Source of the DNA: Platerodrilus igneus
Taxonomy: Eukaryota > Arthropoda > Insecta > Coleoptera > Lycidae
Length of the DNA: 64,000 nt
NCBI GenBank assembly: GCA_036346225.1
Contig: JARFIW010001104.1
Location: 7,838,001-7,902,000, forward strand
Direction: 5' to 3'
This document shows positions 45,655-56,240 of this stretch, one piece after another (position 1 is the first letter of the stretch; every line of letters starts with the position of its first letter). The translations under genes and the position numbers were made by a program. The notes below the pieces were generated by a model that was given only the letters and a program-made list of their open reading frames with translations, was not told where the DNA came from and did no database searches.

Positions 45655-45936
45655 ATGATGGCTGAGACGTATCAAGTAGTTTATTTGCATAAAGATGAGT
45701 TGGATTATGAATTGAGAATTCGTAAAGTGTTAGCAGCAGACCGATGCAGGATAAGAGGAAAATGTTAGGCCGATTATTAGCCAAAGAAACAACATTACCT
45801 GATTTTATTTGTCAATTAGCTCTAACGGAAATTGATAGTATGTCAACATTAATAAAGTTGTGTAAGAAATTAAAAGAAACTTTCTTACATGGAAAATTGT
45901 TCGATAGGAATATTATTGTTCTTTTAGTCGCAGCTT
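45655..45936 (+). pseudogene. Element A' gag-like ORF (frameshifted)
   Basis: Starts ATGATGGCTGAG as in element A (19651). A one-base difference near 45726 (cgtaaagtgttagc versus cgtggagttgttagc in A) shifts the frame. The remainder is open as 45744-45938 (DKRKMLGRLLAKETTLPDFI). Same gag N-terminal domain, same early end. Confidence 0.65.
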
Positions 45937-46190
45937 GAAGTATTTCAGTGAATAATAATTCACAGTGTAGTTGATAATAGTGATTTGTATTTAGGTTTTT
46001 CTTCCATTTGTATTAGCTACAATAGTTGTTTGATAAATTTTTTATAGTAGAGATGATAGATATTTATAATTTGGTACACTGGTTTTTACTGTCGATAAAC
46101 CGTTTCAAGATTGCTCTTTGTTTTGATATATTTTGATAGCAATTTTTGATTTATTTATATCCGCATTGCAACGCAGTATGTTAATTGGTT

Positions 46191-46395
46191 GTAAGTCTAA
46201 GTGAAACTTGTCGTCGTGGTTGGTCGGATTAGCAGTATGTCAGTCTAGACGAGACTTAGGAAAAGTCGGTCGCTCAGCATTACATTAGTCTAAACGAGAC
46301 TCGAGGTAAGTTGTCACTCTAGCAATTTTGGCATCACTATTTTTGAGATTGGTGATGAGGTTATAATTTTTTGTTTATAAGTCTAGGTGAGACTC
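46191..46395 (+). repeat. Four spaced near-palindromes in element A'
   Basis: taagtctaagtgaaac, cagtctagacgagact, tagtctaaacgagact and aagtctaggtgagact, in the same order as in element A on the other strand. Confidence 0.55.
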
Positions 46396-46663
46396 ACAGA
46401 GGAGTTTGTCACCCTAGCAAGTTTATGCGTTGTGAAGTACTTTTGTCTATCTTGACAGTTTGATTATGAGTAGTGTAAGAGTGTACTAGAACATTGATTT
46501 ATTGTTATCCTAGATGGAAGGTTGAGAGTAATCTAAATTATAAATTTATTATGTTTAAAATTGTCATTGTCTGCGAATTTAAAAGAGAAGGTGTTCTTAA
46601 AGTTTGAAGTTCATTGGTTTAATGTTTGAAGTCATGTTGATAATTTAGTTGAGATCAAGTTAG

Positions 46664-47935
46664 ATAATGTGGATCCTTGGTATGTGTCTTTTTGAAAAAA
46701 TTTTTAGCTTCACCTGATGATTACCCACAATGGAAGGTAGAAGATAATTATGTATTTAAATTTCTTTCATCAAATTTACCACTTTCGTCGAATGTAAGGA
46801 ATGGAAATATTTAGTCCCTAGATCACAGAAGGAAGAGGTTATTCGGATAAATCATGACCCTTCAGTGGCCGGTCATTTCGTTTTTTAAAACATTGGCACG
46901 CATACAAGAGAATTTTATTGGCCAAAATGCGTAATGATGTGTTGAAATTTTGTAAAATTGTTTAACGTGTGGTGCACAGAAGGCATCGAATAGAGGACCC
47001 CTTGGTTTAATGGGAAAGGAAAAGAAGTGAAGTTCCCTTTCAGATTATCGCTATAGACCTCATGGGCCCATTTCCACGATCCAAGTTTGGACACAAATGG
47101 TTATTAGTTATTGGTGATTGGTTCTCAAAATTCACGTTAATGTTTCCGTTACGTAGTGCAAAAGCGCATATAATAGAACGTGTATTGGAGGAAAAGTTTT
47201 TAGTATATGGCGTTCCCAAATATATTATTTGTGACAATGGCTCACAATTTAGTGGTAGAAATTTCAAGGCAGTATGTAAAAGATATGACGTTCAAAAATT
47301 TGGTTTAATGCAGTTTACTCTCCCAATGTAATTTTGTAGAGAGGATAAATAGAACAGTCGGAACAGCTATACGTTCGTATATTAAAGAACATGATACTTG
47401 GGACATAGAGTTACCCCAAATTCAGTATGCGATTAATTCTGCAAAACATCATGCCACTGGTTATTCGCCAAATTTCTTAGTTTTTGGTAGACATGTTCCT
47501 GTGTCTGGAAAATTTTATGGTCTTGATGTGGAACCCTCAGTTGATATTGATTTTATTTCTAGTGATAGACCTTCGTATGTGTCAGATCATCAAGGACTAT
47601 TTGATATTTTTATAGACGTACAGAAAAGGTTACATTTAGCTTACATGCAGTCTAGTAATTCATATAATTTAAGGAGACGTAACATTTCTTTCGAAGTAGG
47701 TGACAAAGTTTGGAGGTCAAATAAAGTTCTTTCGAAAGCAAGTAATAAGTTTACAGCTAAGCTAGCGCCAAAATATGTTTTGAGTATTGTTAAAAAGAAG
47801 GTTTCAATTTAATTTATGAATTGATTAATGAAAATGGTTCAAGGGCAGGCAGATGGCATGTTAAGGACTTAAAACCTTATTCAGAGTTCAGTGGTGATAT
47901 TGAAAATGAGAACGTTTCTGAACATTAATTAGTGT
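46664..47935 (+). pseudogene. Element A' integrase (frameshifted)
   Basis: Counterpart of 17341-18616. The zinc-binding part is broken by missing bases (46860-46970). 47062-47331 is open with GPFPRSKFGHKWLLVIGDWF, VYGVPKYIICDNGSQF and the second catalytic Asp. A one-C difference at 47324-47328 shifts the Glu block (VERINRT). 47501-47812 is open again with YNLRRRNISFEVGDKVW. A deleted TC pair near 47805 ends the frame before the final GRWHVKDLKPY block. Most differences from A are one-base indels in runs. Confidence 0.85.
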
Positions 47936-48230
47936 TGTTGATATATTTAATGGTTGATTGTAGGAATTATTTCTGTCTTATCTTTTAGTAAAGGATTTAA
48001 ATATTGTATTGGAATACTGTTTGGTAGTCTAAAATTTTAGATGTTGGATAAGAAGTATAAAAGAATTTTTGTAGTGCAGTAAGGTTGATACTAGACTGTG
48101 CTGATATTGTTAGTTGCAAGTTATTCATTTGAGTCAAGATAAAAGTTACATGTTTCCGTTTGTCAAACGATTTCATTTGTCGTATGATTCTTTAGTTCAA
48201 GGTTATAAAGGAATGTTTAGGTATCTTTAT

Positions 48231-48605
48231 GATTAAAGTGTTTGATAAATAAAGTTGTATATATTTGGTTATTATTTTCTTTTGGATTTATGATTAAAGT
48301 GTTTGATAAATAAAGTTGTATATATTTGGTTATTATTTTCTTTCGGATTTAAGATTAAGGTGTTTGATAATTATAATGGGAATCAAGTAGTTTGAGTCCA
48401 TATTAAATATTGATTGGAGGTCAATATTGTTAGTAACTTTCATAGTTATGTTTAGTTTGAATATTGTGTAAGCTGACAATGTTCTATGTTTAGTATGAAT
48501 ATTGCGTGAGAAAGCAATGTTGTATGTTTAATTATGGATATTGCGTGAGATAGCAATGTTCTATGTTTAATATGAATATTGTGTGAGATAGCAATGTTCT
48601 ATTTT
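48231..48605 (+). repeat. Two tandem repeats before the A' 3' LTR
   Basis: A 68-bp unit (gattaaagtgtttgataaat ... ttatttt) is present twice at about 48231-48365; element A has one full unit. A ~50-bp unit (gaatattgtgtgagatagca + atgttctatgttta) is present four times at about 48455-48605; element A has three. Copy number therefore differs between the elements. Confidence 0.75.
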
Positions 48606-49181
48606 GTTCATTCATGCGTGAGTGAGATTTTTGAGGAGTAAGACGTGGTGACGTTTTACTTGTCTCTTCTGGGAAAGAGATATTTCTACATTTTGGTTGC
48701 ATATACATGCAGTAGATTGTTGAACGTTAGTGATTTCAAGACTTGTTTGCCGTTTTGAAGTTATGTTTGGAGTGGATCTCAAAAGTAGTGAGAGTCCTGT
48801 TCTTCTTTTGTAAATATGTAAATTACGGTTAATATAGTAAAAATATGTTTGTCATGATAATTTGATATTTTATTAAAGAATTATAATACGGCAGTATTAT
48901 ATATTTTGTTGTTTAAGTTTCGAGTATAAATGAGTGATATAATAACCCCGAATATGATTAAACGATAATGACACCCTACCGATTAAGACTTCCGAATTTG
49001 TCCCCTTGTGGCGTATAGTACGCGTAGTTACTCGTCACTCATTTTCAGTTATGTTGTACCTTAAGTGGTAATTTTGTTTTATTTTGTAAAATTAATAATA
49101 ATAAGTTGTGAATATGTAACAATAAATTCAAAAAAAATTCTTCGTATTTATTCCAGAATTTTTTCTCTTAGAAAGAGGCAG

Positions 49182-50130
49182 TGTAGCAATTTTATTTTCT
49201 ACCTAATATATATATCTGTATAATCAATCCTTTTATTAAATATTAAATAATATAATACATTATAATGTTATCCAATCCACTTAATTTAATAATATCTATT
49301 GTCCAATAAAGAACTCGTATTTAGTTCATGTTAAAAGTTAAATTCTACGGAGACAATATAAAAGCTTTTGTTTGGTATCCTTCTTAAAGCCTCCTCTACT
49401 CAATAACTGCTAGGTATCGCTGTTACTGGGCAGCAACAAGCTCGGCTGGTACTTCTAACACAGCTGGGGTTCAAGCAGGTCGATAGTTGTTCTTAGGAGC
49501 GATGTCCGTGATTGATTTTGGTGTTGGAAGCGTGCACGATGGAAGATTGCTCGTGGAAGTTATCTTCATAAATTGTTTTGGATGGTCCATTTGTTTGTTG
49601 AAACCAGTCGTGAAGAACGATGAAGTTTTTGTTAAAAGACCATTAGGAACAGTAAGTGAATTTGTTTCTATAATAATATTAATTGAAATTTTCAGTGTAA
49701 CTTTGGGAATAATAATAATTTATTTTAAAATATATTGCAACGTAAACTATAAATAAGTAATTTTCTGAATGGTATTCATGCGAAATTGAGGAAAACAATT
49801 CTATTCTTGTATAATATGGAATCACATATATAAATTTATTCAAGTTAATTACAAACAACATCAGTTTTCTCGTGGTGAGAATTACTCCTGGAACATCTGT
49901 AAATTGAAACGCAGATAATGGAAGCCAAGTGACGTGTTTTCGTGTATGCAGCGCAGCTGTTCGTTTGGAATGGAATTTTCCGTTGTCATCACATATGTCA
50001 GCTTTCAAGCAAGTATTTAGGTGCAAATTGGAGTTCTGGTATGTACAAAAATTATGTTCGTATGTTGTTTGAACTGTCGACGTAGTAACGAGATAAATTT
50101 TACTTTATCCGACTTGTGTTAACTTTGAAC
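49182..50130 (+). repeat. Element A' 3' LTR (truncated)
   Basis: Starts TGTAGC after gaaagaggcag and matches the 5' LTR to ...gttaactttgaac at 50130, then stops; about 900 bp of its 3' half are missing. The break coincides with the position where element A's 3' LTR has lost ~22 bp. It contains the LTR open frame at 49487-49756. Confidence 0.85.
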
Positions 50131-51660
50131 CCTATGGTATTCTAATCCCGGTGCGTCTTTATCCCGGAGTGGCGTTCAGATCTCCTCTAGTTTGGTTGCC
50201 GATAGCCTTCTTATCGAAAAAGCGCCGATATTGTAGAACGTACCTATAAGGAACGAAAAGGAAGGGGCCACTTTGCCGACTGTCGAAATTCTACCAAAAC
50301 ACGTCTACACTCGAGGAAGGCCGGTAGTAAGTTCTGTTTGTTTCGACACAGCGACTTCCACAAACCATCGTCTCCCCTCTAAGGTAGGTTAATGTTCTGA
50401 CGCAAATTGGTAGGCACAGCTACACGTTAAGCATGGGAAATGTAATCCTTTCGACTTCCCAAACTACAACCTATAGATCAATGTCTAGACTTATGTGAGA
50501 ACCAAATCTTTGTGTTGTTTTCACGTAACGCTTATTTAAACATGATATTGGAGAATTCCCTGTGCGGAGATTAATAATACCTTGAACCTAACTAATACAA
50601 TAAAAAGTTGAAGCCTTTTATAGAAAAAGGCGCAACACGTTAAAGGTCACAATAAAGCGTAGAAATACTATACAAAATGTGCGTGTTAGATCAAATCGCC
50701 ACCTAGCACGGACTTTGCTTTATACTGTTTTTATTTTACTACTGTCATTTAGTTGTTAAAGATGCTGCTCATCAAGCTGGCATCTTATACATTTTCTATT
50801 GGTAAGTTGACAATGAACTTCTAGAACATTGCTAATGTTATTCGCTGTCTTGATAGGGGCAGCGCTTAAGTATTTGCAGTCTTGCATGGTTTTCACAAGA
50901 TAAAAAGTAACATTCGTTGCAACAATGCAAAATCCCAAACCCCAATGCCGTTGGTGAAAGACTCCACAACGTCATCGAACAATTAGCTTTTACTACATGA
51001 CATTTTTTGAAAAACACCACTTTCCTCCGTGTACACTGTTTAAAACAGTGGGGTACTTGGTATTAAATTACCGGTAAAAGGTACAACGAACCTAGTATCT
51101 GTGGATAAGTATAATGGAGTAAAATCGCTTTTTCATGAAAATATGTAGTTGGAATTAGATGAGGCGACCAGATTTGCTTCGGTTTGAAAGTCCAAGTCAC
51201 ATAGTTCAAATTGATTAGAGCTAAATTACAAAACGAAAACACCACAAGAGTCATTTTGTAGATTAGCGATGTGTTTCGGATATTTATGATACCAGGACAA
51301 AGGCAGGTCATATTGCTTATGTAACAGACCGTTCCGCAGCAACTCTATTTTAGTACTAAAACGTTTCAACTACTAACCCTTTTCGACACGAAACTATTTT
51401 CGCCTTAATACTATTTTCGCACATGCACAAATAATTGTAAGATTATAATAAGTATACAGGGGCAAGCAAATTTTACATATTAGGGGGTTGAGTTGTTTCA
51501 AAGTCGGGTTGATGTTTTGATCTTGTTGCTTCTGGCCGTCAAGAGCGAAACCCTTAGAATTCTAGGAGATCGGTCTTTCGTCGCCGGGTCCGAGAAGAGG
51601 TGGTACTTTTATGTCTCTGTCCGGGTAGTTTTGTTTGTGTCCTTTATCCGTCAAGATAAC
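50131..51660. other. No gene recognised
   Basis: Only short open frames. A minus-strand pair at 50756-51020 overlaps in two frames and has several cysteines, but I could not place it in a family. Confidence 0.4.
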
Positions 51661-51784
51661 GTTGATGGATGAGTACCGTGATTTTTTGTCTAATTGCATT
51701 TAAGTGTGGAAAAAGGTTTTCGTTCCAAATCATCGCATGTAAGGTCTGGTTTAATAATGTTTGTCTATATGCGATGAGGTACGA

Positions 51785-52567
51785 TTATAAGTCATTACAC
51801 TCGAATACTAGATGTTCCGGTGTTCCTATTTCTTCTCACGTGCAAGTGTTGTTGTCAACTAAATTCATGCGTTCTCTGTATGTTTGATAGGGTCCGTGAC
51901 CAGTTAGGTAATAAATAAATCTTCGACTGGGCATCAGGTATTTGGCTTTTAGGCGGTCTTTGATATTTGGGATAATTGCATATACCTTTCTACTGGTTGT
52001 GCTTTGGTCCCATTGTGTCTACCATTTTGCAAGTATGTAGTTCTTTATTTCCGTCTTTGTCGTGGGCAGTTGGTTTGAGATTAAGATGCGTTGTAGTTGT
52101 TGGTTGTCATTGTGTGTAAAATAGTACATTGCAGCTCGCTGTTTCGCTACTAGGTCCAAGGGCATAGTTCCCATCAGTACATCTTCATGTGCGGTAGTCC
52201 ATAAGCCCCCGTCAGTCGCAGTAAAACACTTCGTTATGTACTGTTAATTTCTTGTATAGATTTGATAGTGTTAAGGCGATGTCCCCACTTGCTCGCGGCG
52301 TATGATACCTTAGCCACGAGCACAGTGTTGAAATAAAACCTTACGCAATTAGGTGGCATCTTATACGTCCTTTGGGCCAGCGTTACGATGTTCTGCATTG
52401 CAGAAATTGCACTTGCACACACGGTGCTTAAATGTGTCAAATCATTCTGTGTTTCGTCTAATGTTAAGCCAAGATATTTAGTGTTTTGTGTACTACTTAT
52501 ATTTACACCGTCTAGTGTGATCGTGGGGTCCCTTGCCAGTGTTCCCTTCATCACAAGGTATGTAATT
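51785..52567 (-). pseudogene. R1-like LINE ORF2, C-terminal half
   Basis: Continuation of the reverse transcriptase ORF whose first part lies at 56241-56990. From 52567 leftward: TYLVMKGTLARDPTITLDGV, NTKYLGLTLDE, YFNTVLVAKVSYAASKWGH (the post-catalytic RT region), GTMPLDLVAKQRAAM, YYLTGHGPY, then CTCEEIGTPEHLVFEC, a CxC...H...C zinc knuckle near the end, and a stop at 51785-51787. This arrangement, with a knuckle after an LTGHG segment, is usual in R1/LOA-type LINEs. Frames shift at least once near 52234. Confidence 0.75.
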
Positions 52568-52781
52568 TGTAACGTGCATTTTTGGTAATTTAACATTCTA
52601 CACTTTACCAAATACGTAAAATCGTTTCTTTGGGATCGCTGTTTGTATCAAGTAAATACTTCAGAATAATTCAGAATTGTATGCAATATAACTCGTGTGT
52701 ATTAATTAAAGATAGATAAATTGAAGATTGATTCTCATTAATAAATAAATTCCAAGGAGTGTTTTCGCTGGTAATTTGGTT

Positions 52782-54463
52782 CTGGAAAACACTGGCGCCC
52801 AAGTTTTCTGTACACCACCTTTTTTTTTCTTTTCTTAACGTCACTTTCGCTACCTCACTTAAATATAATCCTAATGTCCCCGATCTAGATCTGTTGTTCT
52901 TTTGGCGACGCAAGCGCCGCAAATTTCGTCCGTAATCCACTCGTCCCCCTACGTTATACGATTCCTTCAACTCATTAGCTTTATCTGTGATATTTGACAT
53001 ATTTCGTAGTATTGTGTAATGACTTTTATTTTTTTTCTTCTACTCTTTCCGGGTTTTCTTTCATTCAACATTCCTGTCCATTTTTTTTTCCTGACTGGTT
53101 TTCTTTGCGGTTAGTTGATGTTTCGACTTCGATCACTAGTTGTATCTGCTCCTGTGGTAGTTGCTCTTAGGCCTACTTTCTGTCCTTTAGGAAACACGAC
53201 TTAGTCAACTTTTGGGTCTATTAGCAGATTACTTTTCTTATCTGGTTGTATTATACGACTTTTTTTTTTCTTGATACCACAGTTGAAGCCTTTCGTTACT
53301 TTTCCCAGTTTTCCGTTTGTCGTTCCCTAGCTTACTTGAGGCTCGACACTTGTGTCTTATGTTGGCTATTGCTGTTGGTTTTCTTCCTCGCTACTTTTCT
53401 TTTCTTTTGGTTTCTGCGCGCGCGAAATCAATTTCTTGAGATTGGAAACTGTACTGTTTCATTTCTAAAGAGACATCCGTCCTTTGACGACTTTGGCAGC
53501 GGTTATGCCTTTACACCTTGGTCCTCTTCGATTGCTACTACTTACCTATCTTTCCCTGTGGATTTCTTTACTCTTAGTTTTGTCCGACATTTTGGTCCTT
53601 GGTCCTCCAGACATTGATCCTGAACCTCCGGATCCTAGAGGGCTCCCACGGCCGATTCTATTTTGACCCTACGTGTCGCTATCCCTAATGACTTGTAATT
53701 TTTTGGCTTATTGGTCTTGTGTTTTCTCTGATAAGCTTGTGTCCGAAAACACTGGCGCCCATTTCGTATTCCTATTTATATTTTGTAGCTAGCCCATCCC
53801 GTGACTTTTTCTTCTGGCTAGTTCTACCATTTGTTCACTATTTGACTATTATAGTCGCTTTCTACATCCATTCCTTGAGGTAGGCTTCAGATCTATTTTC
53901 TTTTCCTTTAGGTATTTCGACTTGGTCGCTTCTGTAGGTCTGTTAACCATACTTTGCTTAAGTAATCGTATCATACGAATCTGCGTTATCTCAGTTGGAA
54001 GTATTCTAGATTGTGTACTAGCTTGCCTTTGCTCTTTTCTCTGTCTTGGTTCTTTCTTTGCTGCACACTTGAGGTTGACAGTTTTGTCGTCTAGTTGGTT
54101 TGCTACGAGTTTTCTTCCTCGTTTTTTTTCTTTCCTCTTGGTTTCTCCGCGGGAAGCCAAAACTTTTCTTTGAGGTGGAGAACAGAAATGTCCCTTTTGG
54201 GGGACATCCGTCTTTTGACGTTTTTGAAAGTAGCTAAGACCTTTAATCCTCATTGGGTGTTTACTTAATGCTTTCTTTACCTATTCTGTCGTTGTTGGTT
54301 ACGATAGATGACTTTGTCTTCTTTTGAAAAAAAGAAATGTTCTTTTTCTTATATTGGTGTTGGTCCTTCGAACCGGATAAAAATAATTTTTTTGTTTGGT
54401 TCCTTGTCTGTCGTTTTTCTTTTTTTTCTCACCCCGACGTCTTTATTTTGCTAGGGGGGAATT
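52782..54463 (+). repeat. ~0.9-kb internal duplication in the composite LTR insertion
   Basis: aaaacactggcgccca occurs at 52786 and 53747. About 560 bp and 360 bp further on, matching blocks follow (ggttttcttcctcg, cttttggtttct, gacatccgtc(c/t)tttgacg). The two units are diverged. The T-rich open frames at 53246-53617 (plus) and 53849-54253 (minus) lie within them and look non-coding. Confidence 0.5.
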
Positions 54464-55185
54464 TGTAACGTGCATTTTTGGTAATTTAACATTCTACACT
54501 TTACCAAATACATAAAATACATCGTTTCTTTGGAATCGCTGTTTGTATCAAGTAAATACTTTAGAATAATTCAGAATTGTATGCAATTTAACTCGTGTGT
54601 ATTAATTAAAGATAGATAAATTGAAGATTGATTCTCATTAATAAATAAATTCCAAGGAGTGAAGGTTAAAACGCTTGTAATTAATTATAGATTGCATCGT
54701 TCTTGTCTTGCCGTTCGTATAAATTTTGTTGCTTATGTGGATATACCAGTCTAGATAAGAGACGATAAGAGGTTGTAATAGCAACGAGCTGATATAAACA
54801 GATGAGTAGTTGTAGTTTTGTTCTTGGTTCCTATATATTAACTACGTTGAAAATACTGTTTCGTTTTGCTTTGACAATAGTGAGAATTAATGCGGGAATC
54901 AATTTTCGAATTGTTCATGAACAAGCACGACACGATTTTAGTTGTTTTTCTTGTGAAATAAAAGTTGTATCTTAACTGTAGGAAGTGTAGTGCTAATTCC
55001 GATTGAAGTAGTATGGTTGATAGGCGAACGTGTTTGCTCGACCTGCACGCGTGTTTTTACGGAACATTTGATGGACTTACTTTAGTGATAGACGTGCTTT
55101 ACTCATTGTGTTTTTTTGGTGCTTTGTCTTTTGATTTTTAAACTGCGTGTGCGATCTAGTTTCGCCGTCCTTTTCTTTTTATCAG

Positions 55186-55488
55186 AGTAGTGCAAACTTT
55201 GGATTATCCAAATACAGTTGATACTGTAGTTTCTGAATTTTCCAACCCCAAAGAATCTACAACAGATCATTGCTTGCGCAAATTTCGTTATTTGCGAAAT
55301 ATAACAGATTACAGGTTTGCAAAGGTATTGGTTGAAGTTTCTCACTGCTTTTTGGATGTTTATGAAAATAATATACATTTGGTCCCAGTTGAAATTAAAC
55401 TAGTGCTACAAAATATTTCGAAATTATTGTCTCAGGAAATAGAATTATCAAGAAATTTATCAATGCTACATAGTTCCGTCGCGTGATA
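55186..55488 (+). pseudogene. UTP15-like terminal exon fragment
   Basis: An acceptor-like cttttctttttatcag ends at 55185, followed by an open frame ending TGA at 55486-55488. The residues LRKFRYLRNITDYRFAKVLV, EVSHCFLDVYEN, VLQNISKLLSQEIELSRNL and SMLHSS match the layout of the UTP15 C-terminal domain (FLxxNLxxxRFxxVLxxVxxxxLDxY...L..EI....L..L). UTP15 is a U3 snoRNP component for 18S rRNA processing. No WD40 repeats or other exons are present nearby, and the fragment lies inside the LTR insertion, so a captured exon is likely. The match is from memory of the family pattern and needs a search. Confidence 0.45.
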
Positions 55489-56240
55489 ATGTCTGTTGCT
55501 AACACCAGTGAAATACGTAGGTGTGATTAGGGTAACGTGTGATAAGTTCCATCAACACCCTCACAGTTAAGGGTGAAGAGCTTCGCTAGTGCAGGACATC
55601 GTGAATCCCACACTTCAAATGCAAGGAAGCGTTACTGAAGGACTTTTTGTAAGTTGAACTATTTCCTACTTGTTATTACTTTAAATATCTATCTGTTGTT
55701 TTGCCATATCTTCGTCGTTCTGATACCTTTTACAATAGACTTGCCTGCTATTAAGAAAAAAAAAGAAAGAAAAAAAAACAATCAATACTACTGAATTACT
55801 CATATCAATTGTGTCTTACCTATTTATCTTTTGTTAACATTTTGTCTGATTTATGTTTAATTGGTGTATGAGGAAACGTTTCTGCGACTCCCCAATATTA
55901 CCTCACTTTGTGATAAAAATTTTTGTAATGCTTTTATCGTGATTATATTATATAGTTTATCTAAACAGTTTTTTTTACATTCTACAAAGTACTGAATAAT
56001 TTAGACTTTTCATTGCTGCTATGCTTATTCTTTTTTTTCAGGTTTGCTTAACTATTTTTCTTGCAGGTATTGTCACTAACTCCTTATCGCCGCATACATT
56101 ATCTGTCAGTCTGCTTTCTACAACCCCCCCTAATCTCTGATTGAGCCCGGTCATTCCGTGATATCTTTGTGTTACGCACGGCTACGAGCCAACGTAACAT
56201 AAATTTGGCGCCCAACGTGGAGGCCTCGAATAACGTAACA

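Larger units (their letters stand above)
43612..50130 (+). mobile_element. Element A': plus-strand copy of the deleted Ty3/gypsy element
   Basis: Same organisation as element A in the opposite orientation: full 5' LTR (43612-45470), primer-binding region, gag-like ORF, four near-palindromes, integrase, tandem repeats, purine tract gaaagaggcag and a 3' LTR (49182-50130) truncated about half-way. Protease, RT and RNase H are missing as in A. A' and A have different flanks, and each element's two LTRs resemble each other more than those of the other element, which points to independent insertions. Confidence 0.85.
52568..56240 (+). mobile_element. Composite LTR insertion within the R1-like ORF
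   Basis: 3.67 kb insertion beginning TGTAACG and ending CGTAACA. The LINE frame reads ...KMTITPQK on one side and TYLVMKG on the other, and the flanking 4-mers (aatt, agtt) resemble a target duplication with one change. Inside, 52568-52761 is repeated at 54464-54661, the second copy preceded by a purine tract (aggggggaatt). Primer-binding-like tggcgccca words occur at 52793, 53756 and 56206. No protease, RT or integrase is present. The simplest reading is a non-autonomous LTR element with more than two partial LTRs; the exact structure is unresolved. Confidence 0.65.

Noticed and set aside
14354..50130. Large inverted segmental duplication of 14-21 kb and 44-50 kb
   Set aside because: Homology stops at the LTR ends, flanks differ, and LTRs are more alike within each element than between them, so separate insertions are simpler. 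Gene conversion between LTRs could blur this.
53246..54253. Two long open frames (123 and 134 codons) on opposite strands
   Set aside because: They lie in duplicated T-rich DNA of an LTR insertion. The minus one is simply Lys/Arg-rich from the pyrimidine bias and no domain is recognised.
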